NCBI RefSeq assembly: GCF_003014485.1
Contig: NZ_PYGA01000018.1
Location: 93,230-157,229, forward strand
Source of the DNA: Murinocardiopsis flavida
GTDB lineage: Bacteria > Actinomycetota > Actinomycetes > Streptosporangiales > Streptosporangiaceae
DNA length: 64,000 bases
Direction of reading: 5' to 3'
Below, one piece after another: positions 35,494 to 42,293 of the stretch. The notes beneath the pieces are model-generated. The model saw only the letters and a list, made by a program, of their open reading frames with translations. It was not told the origin of the DNA and searched no databases. Within the stretch, counting starts at the first letter, position 1; every line of letters starts with the position of its first letter. A program made the position numbers and the translations under genes.

Positions 35494-36847
35494 GGGACGC
35501 CGCCTCGCGCTGGAGGTCGGCGTAGGTCTGGAGGTGCGGACCGATCCACACCTTCTGCGGCGGACAGGGGCGCACGCCGTCCTGGATACGGACGAGGGGA
35601 CAGTGCGCCCCCTGGCAGGACGGGCGGAAGAAGCACGACTGGCATCCCGTGTCGTGGGTCTCGTCGTTCTCGGTCCACAGCTTCATGAGCCCGTCGTTCA
35701 GATGCAGGTCGCCGTCCGGCGTCAGCCTGCCGACCATGTTCTGCGCGTCGCGCAGCGCGACCGTGCACTTGTTCACGATGCCGTTGGGCCTGATGAGGAA
35801 GGACCAGGGGTTCGCGGCGTAGCAGACGCTGCCGCCGGGCCGCAGTGTGCGCGTGTCGCCGCCCGCCAAGTCGTGGTCCTGGGCGTCCCGGTACAGGCTG
35901 AGCTTCGCGAGCTCCGCGTCCCTGCCGGAACACGTCTCGATCTGTATGTCGTTCGCGCCGCCCCACTGGCCTACGGGGCGGAAGATCACCGAGAACCGCG
36001 GGTCGGCGGCGGTGATCTCGCCGAGCTCCGCCAGCAGTTCGGGAACGCTGCCGACGTTGGAGGGGGAGAAGTTGGTCCGCAGTAGGGCGCTGAAATCCAG
36101 ATCGCTGCGGGCGAGCCCGCGGATGTTGGCGATGATGTCGTCGAACGTGGAGCCGCCGCCCATAAGGGGCCGGCTCTCGTCGTGGGTGTGCCTGGGGCCG
36201 TCCAGGGTGATCTGGAACTGGCGGATGCCCAGTTCGACGCATCGCGCGGCCACGTCCTGCGTCAGCAGGTACCCGTTGGTCGTCATACCGGAGCGGTAGT
36301 CGATGCCGGCTTCGGCCGCGAACTCGCCGAAGAACCCGCTCAGCTCCTCGATCACATCGAAGGCGACCAGGGGCTCGCCACCGAACCACGAGATGGCCAG
36401 GGATTTCAGGTCGTGCTGTTCGTGGCGGTGGCGGACGAGGCTGCGAACCCCTTCGCGGACCCCGGAGAGCATGCGTCCGAGGGCGAAATCCTCGTAGCAG
36501 TAGGTGCACCGGAAGTTGCAGGCTTCGGTCGGCATCAGGATCAGCTCAAGGCGGTCCGTCCTGGCGACGCGCTCGTCCCGGATCTCTTTGGCGTCGGAGC
36601 GCTCGTCGTATCCGTCGGGGACGATGAGACCACGCTGTAGGAGGGAGGGGACCAGCGACGCCGGGTCGTCCTCGTCGGCGGAGATCAGCCCGTGGCGGTT
36701 GTGCAGGAGATCGTGCACGCGTGCGGCCAACGGATCACGAACGTAGTAAACACTGCCGCGCATCGCGTTGTAGAGGACGGCTCCGCCGGCCTCATGCGGT
36801 GTCATGACAGTGAAGCGTGAAGGGCGGTAGACCTGTGTGCTACCCAC
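35486..36847 (-). CDS. Radical SAM/SPASM peptide maturase
   Basis: 453 residues. The N-terminal region (about 10-95; AGGAVLYNAMRGSVYYV...LLQRGLIVPDG) looks like the peptide-recognition segment common to SPASM maturases. The radical SAM core has Cys110, Cys114 and Cys117 (CNFRCTYC), FGGEPL and ITLDGPRHTHDESRP. The SPASM region has Cys at 306, 342, 361, 402, 405, 411, 416 and 428, enough for two auxiliary 4Fe-4S clusters. Enzymes of this class make thioether (sactipeptide), C-C or C-O links in ribosomal peptides, or epimerise or decarboxylate residues. Two adjacent GTG codons are possible starts; GAAGGGA fits the second (36847) better. The 24-residue peptide upstream is the obvious substrate. 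Confidence 0.93.
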   Translation of the reverse strand: MGSTQVYRPSRFTVMTPHEAGGAVLYNAMRGSVYYVRDPLAARVHDLLHNRHGLISADEDDPASLVPSLLQRGLIVPDGYDERSDAKEIRDERVARTDRLELILMPTEACNFRCTYCYEDFALGRMLSGVREGVRSLVRHRHEQHDLKSLAISWFGGEPLVAFDVIEELSGFFGEFAAEAGIDYRSGMTTNGYLLTQDVAARCVELGIRQFQITLDGPRHTHDESRPLMGGGSTFDDIIANIRGLARSDLDFSALLRTNFSPSNVGSVPELLAELGEITAADPRFSVIFRPVGQWGGANDIQIETCSGRDAELAKLSLYRDAQDHDLAGGDTRTLRPGGSVCYAANPWSFLIRPNGIVNKCTVALRDAQNMVGRLTPDGDLHLNDGLMKLWTENDETHDTGCQSCFFRPSCQGAHCPLVRIQDGVRPCPPQKVWIGPHLQTYADLQREAASRG

Positions 36848-37049
36848 CACGATTCCCTTCGTCGGATTGGCGCGGTTGTCGGCGCCGGTCGAGTAACCGA
36901 GCGCGGTGGGCACGCCGAATCGACAGCGCACCCACCGTGCCACTCTTCGTTCGCGTCCGCTGCTCGACCTCGGAGGATCGGCTCCATTACGACGGGACTC
37001 CACCCGAAACGACTGCGGCGGTGAACTCCTGCCCATCGCAGAGGGGGCT

Positions 37050-37070
37050 CCGGAATGGTTCGCATTCCGG
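37050..37070 (-). terminator. Hairpin between precursor and maturase genes (possible attenuator)
   Basis: CCGGAATG (37050-37057) pairs perfectly with CATTCCGG (37063-37070) across a 5-base loop. It lies inside the 287-base gap after the precursor stop, and no U-run follows. It could give partial termination or transcript stabilisation, so that more precursor than enzyme is made, a common arrangement in RiPP operons. Confidence 0.4.
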
Positions 37071-37134
37071 CCGCGTACGGGCTCCGGGAACCGGTGGCGC
37101 GGTGGATGCCGACCGTCATTGGCGAGCAGGCCGA

Positions 37135-37209
37135 TCAGCAGCCGAAGTCGATGTCCGACACCTCATCGGTCTCGGGGGCCTCGACCACGATGTCCTCGAA
37201 GCTGTCCAT
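37135..37209 (-). CDS. Putative RiPP precursor peptide, 24 residues, Cys-terminated
   Basis: A textbook ribosome-binding site (GAAGGAGGTGA) lies 5 bases before the ATG, the strongest in this operon. The peptide starts MDSFEDIVVEAPE, is very acidic (ten Asp/Glu, no Lys or Arg), and ends SDIDFGC. The single Cys is the last residue, preceded by Gly. It is too short for most annotation pipelines. It is the first gene of the radical SAM/JmjC operon, so I read it as the substrate, with the acidic N-terminal half as recognition sequence and a C-terminal core around DIDFGC. No protease gene adjoins. A regulatory leader peptide is the alternative, but composition and context favour a precursor. Confidence 0.75.
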   Translation of the reverse strand: MDSFEDIVVEAPETDEVSDIDFGC

Positions 37210-37898
37210 GGATTTCACCTCCTTCGGGGCGCAGTGCCCCCGGACCGGATCAGCCCGGGGGAGATGAGAGGCGGCGGGGAGAACAGCGTCGCCATTGACG
37301 TCCCGGCCGCGTATCAGCGGCCGCAGTTCCGCACGACGTGCACGCGATCGGTCGATCGCCATTGTCGCGACAACGCAGCCGTGTCGGTTTCCTGGCGGGG
37401 TCGGAATCGGGCAGCCGATCGGTGCCCGGCCGAGAAAGCGGCGGGCCTCCGTGGATTTCATGCGCGGAGTGTCGTGGCCGGAATGCGGGGGAGCTGGATT
37501 CTGGGGAGTACCCCCCTGCCGCCGAAAGTCTTCATGGGTGAGAATGTAGAAGAAGCGCGCACCAGGGGCATCCCCCGCAGGGAGGGAACCGGATCTACTC
37601 CGGACCGCATCCTTTCGTACGCCGAAGGATGTACGCGGGGACGCGAGGGTGGATCCGAACCGGCCGTTGCCGCGGGGCGGAGTCCGGTGCCGATCGTTAT
37701 TGCCGGCACCGGCGGTGTGAGCATAAACGGGGCCGGCGGAGTACGAGCTGGTCCGAAAATCTCACGCACGGAAAAGGGGTCGCACCGGCGGGTTCTCCCG
37801 TTCCGCGGGCCCGCCGGTGGGAACGTGCCGCATGGGCGGTGCCGCCGCCGACACAGGTGTGGGCGCGGCGGGCCGGCGAGCGGTCCCGCTCTGGTCCG
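37210..37898. promoter_or_regulatory. Upstream region of the precursor operon
   Basis: This 689-base stretch has no supportable gene. Reading frames here lack ribosome-binding sites and recognisable products. It should contain the minus-strand promoter for the precursor operon, close to the palindromes at 37331-37373. The left part from 37740 lies downstream of the small membrane peptide gene. I could not fix -35/-10 boxes. Confidence 0.5.
37331..37373. promoter_or_regulatory. Cluster of three palindromes upstream of the precursor operon
   Basis: Three inverted repeats lie within 43 bases: GCACG-A-CGTGC (37331-37341), GCGATCG-GT-CGATCGC (37344-37359) and the perfect TTGTCGCGACAA (37362-37373). 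They sit 122-164 bases upstream of the precursor start codon, in the right place for operators of a dimeric regulator. None matches the GGTCATG motif of the other two operons, so a different regulator may act here. Confidence 0.5.
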
Positions 37899-38015
37899 CT
37901 ATTTCAGGTTGGCGATGACGATGACGACGATCACCACGACGAGGATGATGCCGCCGACGACTCCGATCTCAATGTCCCACGGGCCTATTCCAACGGTCGT
38001 GAACACATTTCCCAT
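37899..38015 (-). CDS. 38-residue membrane peptide
   Basis: A strong ribosome-binding site (GAAGGAGAAG) precedes ATG 38015. The peptide has a polar start MGNVFTTVGIGPWDIEIG followed by a Val/Ile-rich helix (VVGGIILVVVIVVIVIA) and a short NLK tail. It is missed by length cut-offs. It lies 55 bases downstream of the DUF1707 gene on the same strand, so the two probably share a transcript. The function is unknown; a small membrane partner of the DUF1707 protein is one idea. Confidence 0.65.
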   Translation of the reverse strand: MGNVFTTVGIGPWDIEIGVVGGIILVVVIVVIVIANLK

Positions 38016-38070
38016 TATGCTTCTCCTTCTCGGTTCTCACGCACGTCCGGTTATATACGGTCTTTTCGAC

Positions 38071-38655
38071 TCAGTCGCCGAGCAGTGCACGAAAGAACCC
38101 GATGCGGCGACGGGTGTTTGCGATGCGAATGCTGCCGCCCAGGGTCCAGGCGTTGATTTGCAGGCAAGGAGCGCCCGGTCGCGGTCGGGCGATGTCCACG
38201 AGTTTGTCCCCGAGAACCGCCCTGCCGTCGAGTTCGACCCGTACGCCTTCGGGTACCCAGATCCTGACGCCGCCGAGTACGGCCCGGAGATTCACCAAAA
38301 CGGTGTCACTGGAGAAATATGCCTGCCGGAGGTCCAGTTTTATATCGCCGATTATCGCCAATGCCTTGAGCCCGTCATCGATGACCCACCGGCCTTTGCG
38401 CTCGATGTTGTCGCCGAGCGCGAAGAGATTCGTGCTGAAGCCGTCGTCCGCAGGGGCGGGAGTGACCGGAGCCGCGGGTCGGGGGAGGTCGCGGACGGAT
38501 TTGGAGAGTTGCGCGCGGGTGCGGGCGGTATAGGCGAATTCGACGCGTTCCGTGAGTTCTTCCAGCGTGATCCGGCCCTCGCCGCACGCATCGCGCAGTT
38601 GCGCGACGGCGCTCTCTCGTTCGGCGTCGGAGGCCAGAGTGTTGTCGGGATCCAC
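38071..38655 (-). CDS. DUF1707 protein with LiaF-like C-terminal domain
   Basis: 194 residues. The N-terminal DUF1707 segment (residues 5-60; LASDAERESAVAQLRDACGEGRITLEELTERVEFAYTARTRAQL, given in parts by its motif DxxREx5Lx5GRxxxxEfxER) is followed by a Pro linker and a DUF2154/LiaF-like beta-rich domain (about 85-190, DIKLDLRQAYFSSDTVLVNLRAVLGGVRIWVPEGVRVELDGRAVLGD, a repeating strand pattern). In LiaF the related domain takes part in envelope-stress signalling; this version lacks membrane helices of its own. It may report cell-wall stress together with the 38-residue membrane peptide. Membership in the biosynthetic locus is doubtful. Confidence 0.85.
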   Translation of the reverse strand: MDPDNTLASDAERESAVAQLRDACGEGRITLEELTERVEFAYTARTRAQLSKSVRDLPRPAAPVTPAPADDGFSTNLFALGDNIERKGRWVIDDGLKALAIIGDIKLDLRQAYFSSDTVLVNLRAVLGGVRIWVPEGVRVELDGRAVLGDKLVDIARPRPGAPCLQINAWTLGGSIRIANTRRRIGFFRALLGD

Positions 38656-39060
38656 GGCTTCGACTCTAGGAGGCCGCGACCGTATGCGAATCCTTCGCGG
38701 TGAGGAATCACGTGTAATCCGAAGTGCGTATCCCCATCGGAACGCGTCACCGTTCCGATGGGGAGGTCGAAGAAATCGACGAGTCGGGAATATCCGGCAT
38801 CGCCCCCTTGATTTCTCGCCCGTCGAGGCGGTTCAGGGGTCCGCCGGGCCGGATCTTCCCCGGATCGGGGAGATCGGGCCGGCGCGAGCCGTTCGCGGAT
38901 GCCGGGGGCGGCCGGGAGGATTTCCCGGAGCCATTCGCCTCGTCTCCAGCGCGCTTCCCCGGACCCGGCCGCCTTTCCCTGTGGTGCGGTGTTGGTGTGT
39001 TGGGGCGGAATGCCGTGCGGAGGCGCCCGGACAACGGGGCGGCAGGGCGCGGGGGGTCGG
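38656..39060. other. Gene-free stretch between the DUF1707 gene and the ADP-ribosylglycohydrolase genes
   Basis: These 405 bases lie between the start of the DUF1707 gene and the stop of the next minus-strand gene. They should hold the DUF1707 promoter, near its A/T-richer first 130 bases. I see no convincing ORF or strong hairpin. Confidence 0.5.
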
Positions 39061-40083
39061 TCAGGTGGGGAGTAGGCGGGTGGCGAGGGTGCCCAGCCGG
39101 GTTCCCGCGACACCGGGCACGAGCACGCCCCTGACCTCGTCCACCTCGGTGCGCCATTCCTCGGGCAGCGCGTCGGCGCCGGCCGCGGCGCCGGTCATGG
39201 CGCCGACCATGGCCGGCAGGCTGTCGGACTGGCGCGAGAGCAGCGAGGCCGCCTGGATCGCCGCCTCGGGCGCCGGCCCGCAGAGGCGGGCGATCGCCAG
39301 CGCCGCGGGCAGCGTCTCGGGGGCGACCCGCGCGTCGCTGTAGGTGCCGGGGCTCAGCGCGCGGGCGAGTGCGGGGACCGCCGCGAACGCCGAGGACGCC
39401 TGCCGCGCGATCTCCTCGGCCGTGCGCAGGTTCCGGCCCAGCCAGCCGTCGCGGGCGACGGCGGCGGCCCCCTCGTCCAGGGCCGCCTCCCACGGGCTGC
39501 CGGCCACCAGGGCCGCGATGATGCGCGCCATGGCGCGGGCGGCCTCGACGCCCTCATGGGCGTGGGTGATACCCGCATAGGCCGCGGCGACCCGGTCGGC
39601 CTGCTCCACGTCCCCGGCGTAGCGGACACCGCAGGCGACCGCCGCGCTCACCGCGCCGTCGTCCCAGTGCACAGGGTTGTCCGCCCCGGTGTGCGGCGGG
39701 ACGAGTCCCTTCCGGGCGTTGCGCGCGGCCGAGCGCTCGGCGGTGCCGCACCACGCCTCGGGGTCCTCGGCGATGTAGTGCCGCCAGCGCCGGAAGAGCC
39801 CGTCGCTGCCGTGGTCCTCGGCGCCCAGGAGCACCAGGGCCGCGGTCGCCATGGTCTCGGTGTCGTCGGTGCCGCACAGCGGGTGCCCGTCGGCGGTGGG
39901 GGTGAAGGGCAGCAGCGGGCGCGAGACCTGCTGGGCGTCGAGGTCGGCGCTCAGCTGCCACAGCATGGCGCGGCTCCAGCCGGAGCGGGCGTGCCGGTGG
40001 AAGTGCGCGGGCATGCCGATGGCGTCGCCGACGGCGAGGCCGAGCAGCGCGCCCCGGGCGGAGTCGAGCCGGTCGTCGGTCAC
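39061..40083 (-). CDS. ADP-ribosylglycohydrolase-family protein (second of a pair)
   Basis: This 340-residue DraG/ARH-fold protein begins RGALLGLAVGDAIGMPAHF and has the dinuclear metal motif CGTDDTETM with the later acidic NPVHWDDGAV and SDSLPAMVGAMTGAAAGA segments. The family removes ADP-ribose from proteins or hydrolyses related N-glycosides and ADP-ribosyl compounds. The GTG start overlaps the upstream paralogue's stop (GTGA). The C-terminal helices are diverged from the partner, so the two may have different substrates. Confidence 0.87.
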   Translation of the reverse strand: MTDDRLDSARGALLGLAVGDAIGMPAHFHRHARSGWSRAMLWQLSADLDAQQVSRPLLPFTPTADGHPLCGTDDTETMATAALVLLGAEDHGSDGLFRRWRHYIAEDPEAWCGTAERSAARNARKGLVPPHTGADNPVHWDDGAVSAAVACGVRYAGDVEQADRVAAAYAGITHAHEGVEAARAMARIIAALVAGSPWEAALDEGAAAVARDGWLGRNLRTAEEIARQASSAFAAVPALARALSPGTYSDARVAPETLPAALAIARLCGPAPEAAIQAASLLSRQSDSLPAMVGAMTGAAAGADALPEEWRTEVDEVRGVLVPGVAGTRLGTLATRLLPT

Positions 40084-41108
40084 AGGTGTGCACCTTCCTC
40101 GACACGCCGACCCGCTGTGTACAGCGCGTCGGCCAGTTCGCGCAGGTCCGTACCGCTCGTCGCGGTGATGCAGCGGCCGGCGACCATGCGCACCTGGTGC
40201 CGCCAGGCGGGATCGATGGCGTCGCTGCCGTTCAGGGCCCCCGCCATCGCGCCGACCATCGCGGCGATGGTGTCGGAGTCGCGCCCGATGTTCACGCCGC
40301 TGAGGACGCCGGCGTTGAGGGCGCCGCGGTGGGCGGTGAACAGCCCCAGCGCCAGGGCGACCGCCTCGGGCGCCGCATCGGCCCACGGGTAGTGGAACAG
40401 GGGGATCTCGCGGTACAGGTCCGCCTCCGCCGCCGTGGGGTCGGCCGCTGCGAGGGCGATGTCGACCGCCTGCCGGGCGAGGCGGCGGGACCAGGAGTCC
40501 TCGGGCAGCGCGGCCAGCGCCGAGGCGGTGACGGCGCCGTGGTCCGCCGCGGTCATCGCGGTGGCCACCGCCGCCGCGATGGCCTGGGCGCCGTAGATCC
40601 CGTCGCGCGTGTGGCTCACGCAGGCGTCCACGGCGGCGAGCCGGGCCGCCTCGGCGGGGTCGCCCGCGCAGAAGACGCCGATCGGCGCCGCGCGCATGGC
40701 GGCGCCGTCGCTCCAGGACTCGTAGCTGTCGGTGCCGCTGACCGGCGGGCGCAGCCCGGCCGCGAGGTTGGCGATGGCGGTCATCTCGCTGAACCCCGCC
40801 TTGTGGAAGGCGCCGACCTGCGCGCGCAGCGCCTCCTGCCACACGGCGGCGACGTCGTCGGGGGTGAGATCGGACCCGTGCCGCAGCAGTCCCTGGGCGC
40901 AGAGGACCGCGTACTCGGTGTCGTCGGTGCCCGCGGCGTCGGCGGAGAGGAAGCCGGTCACCCGGCCGTACTCGCGCCGGATGGCGGCGGGGGTCATCCC
41001 CTCGGTCGGTGCGCCGAGGGCGTCGCCGACGGCGAGGCCGAGCAGCGCGCCCCGGGCGCGTTCGCTGGGCGGTGCCGGGGCTGCGCCCGTCGCCTCGTCT
41101 GAGATCAT
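40080..41108 (-). CDS. ADP-ribosylglycohydrolase-family protein (first of a pair)
   Basis: This 342-residue DraG/ARH-fold protein has RGALLGLAVGDALGAPTEGM near the N-terminus, the metal motif AGTDDTEYAV, and RDSDTIAAMVGAMAGALNG carrying the conserved DSD acidic cluster. It starts about 130 bases from the divergent LacI-type regulator, and this pairing with a sugar importer suggests a carbohydrate- or nucleoside-type glycoside substrate imported by that system rather than protein ADP-ribosylation (inference). I use ATG 41108; an in-frame start at 41186 is less likely. Confidence 0.87.
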   Translation of the reverse strand: MISDEATGAAPAPPSERARGALLGLAVGDALGAPTEGMTPAAIRREYGRVTGFLSADAAGTDDTEYAVLCAQGLLRHGSDLTPDDVAAVWQEALRAQVGAFHKAGFSEMTAIANLAAGLRPPVSGTDSYESWSDGAAMRAAPIGVFCAGDPAEAARLAAVDACVSHTRDGIYGAQAIAAAVATAMTAADHGAVTASALAALPEDSWSRRLARQAVDIALAAADPTAAEADLYREIPLFHYPWADAAPEAVALALGLFTAHRGALNAGVLSGVNIGRDSDTIAAMVGAMAGALNGSDAIDPAWRHQVRMVAGRCITATSGTDLRELADALYTAGRRVEEGAHL

Positions 41109-41206
41109 GACCGTCCTGTACGCAGAGAAACCAATTCGTTGCCTTGTGTCGGCGCGGTTCGTGTTGACGCACTCCGGATGCGCCATGCAATATCTACCAT
41201 GAGCAA

Positions 41207-41222
41207 CGCAAATCGTTTTGCG
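41207..41222. promoter_or_regulatory. Candidate LacI-family operator
   Basis: CGCAAATCGTTTTGCG is a 16-base near-perfect palindrome (7 of 8 pairs) with the central CG typical of LacI/PurR-family sites. It sits 14 bases before the regulator's start in the divergent promoter region, so it could control both the ADP-ribosylglycohydrolase pair and the regulator-transporter operon. Confidence 0.7.
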
Positions 41223-41236
41223 AGGAGTACGAGGAG

Positions 41237-42256
41237 GTGGCGGGGGCCGTGCCGAGAATCGGAGACGGGCGCGTCGTCATCGGCGACGTCGCCGCCGCCG
41301 CCGGCGTGAGCGTCACCACCGTCTCGCACGTCCTCAGCGGCAAGCGCCCGGTCGGCGCGCCCACCCGCGCACGGGTCGAGAACGCCATCGAGATGCTCGG
41401 CTACCAGCCCAACCCGAGTGCGCGGAGCATGCGGACCCAGCGCACCGAGAGCGTCGCGATCGTCATCCCCGACATCACGAACCCGTTCTTCCCCCTGCTG
41501 GCGGCGGGCGTCCAGGACGTCCTGCACCCCGAGGGCTACCTCATCTCGATCAGCGACGCCGACCTGCCCAGCCGCAGCCTCGACGACGTCCTGCGCCAGG
41601 TGCTGAACCGGCGGCCCGACGGCATCCTGATGGCCTCCTACGGCAGCACCGGCCACGAGCTGAACCGCATCATCGCCTCGAACACCCACCTCGTGCGCCT
41701 CAGCGGCGCACCGGAGGACGAACTCGGCGACATCGTCAGCTCCGACGACACCGCCGGGGTGGCCGGCGTGGTCGGGCACCTCGCCGAGCGCGGGTACCGG
41801 CGCATCGCCTTCATCAACGGCGAGCAGTCGACCGCACCGGCGCGGCTGCGCGCCGAGGGATACCGGCGCGGCCTGCGCGAAGCGGGCCGCCGCTTCGATC
41901 CGGCGCTCGTCCGCGCCGAGTCATTTACCCGGGCAGGCGGCGTGGCGGGGGCCCGCCGTCTGCTCGAACTCCGCCCCGACGCGCTGGTCTGCGGCAACGA
42001 CCTGATCGCCGTGGGTGCGATGGACGTGATCCGCGGCGCGGGCCTGACCGTGCCCCACGACATCGCCGTCACCGGCTACGACGACATCGAGGCAGCCGCC
42101 CTGCTGTCGCCCGCGCTGACGACCGTGCACAACCCCGCCCGCGAGATCGGCCGGGCGTGTGCGCGCATGCTCCTGGACCGCATCACCGGGGTCCACACCG
42201 GGCCGGCCCGTGAAGAGGTGCTCTCCACCCGTCTCACGGTCCGCGACTCGTCCTGA
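41237..42256 (+). CDS. LacI-family transcriptional regulator
   Basis: 339 residues. The N-terminal LacI helix-turn-helix (GDVAAAAGVSVTTVSHVLSGKRPVG, residues about 16-40) and hinge (NPSARSMRT) are followed by a periplasmic-binding-protein-like sensor domain (VAIVIPDITNPFFPLLAAGV...VTGYDDIEAAALLSPALTTV). It is first in an operon with a sugar-binding lipoprotein and two permeases and probably represses that operon until the sugar binds. The GTG at 41237 is chosen; GTG 41249 is also possible. Confidence 0.93.
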   Translation: MAGAVPRIGDGRVVIGDVAAAAGVSVTTVSHVLSGKRPVGAPTRARVENAIEMLGYQPNPSARSMRTQRTESVAIVIPDITNPFFPLLAAGVQDVLHPEGYLISISDADLPSRSLDDVLRQVLNRRPDGILMASYGSTGHELNRIIASNTHLVRLSGAPEDELGDIVSSDDTAGVAGVVGHLAERGYRRIAFINGEQSTAPARLRAEGYRRGLREAGRRFDPALVRAESFTRAGGVAGARRLLELRPDALVCGNDLIAVGAMDVIRGAGLTVPHDIAVTGYDDIEAAALLSPALTTVHNPAREIGRACARMLLDRITGVHTGPAREEVLSTRLTVRDSS

Positions 42257-42293
42257 CCAGTCCACCCGATCCACTCGCCAATTGGACCCATCA

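Noticed and set aside
36802..37119. A 105-residue minus-strand frame between precursor and maturase
   Set aside because: No ribosome-binding site, composition typical of a shifted frame, and it overlaps the maturase N-terminus; kept as spacer with a hairpin instead.
8118..39060. Whole locus as an integrated element with attL/attR
   Set aside because: No integrase, excisionase or transposase was found in the window, and I could not see a second copy of the tRNA-Lys 3' end on the right side. The tRNA border is reported only as a hint.
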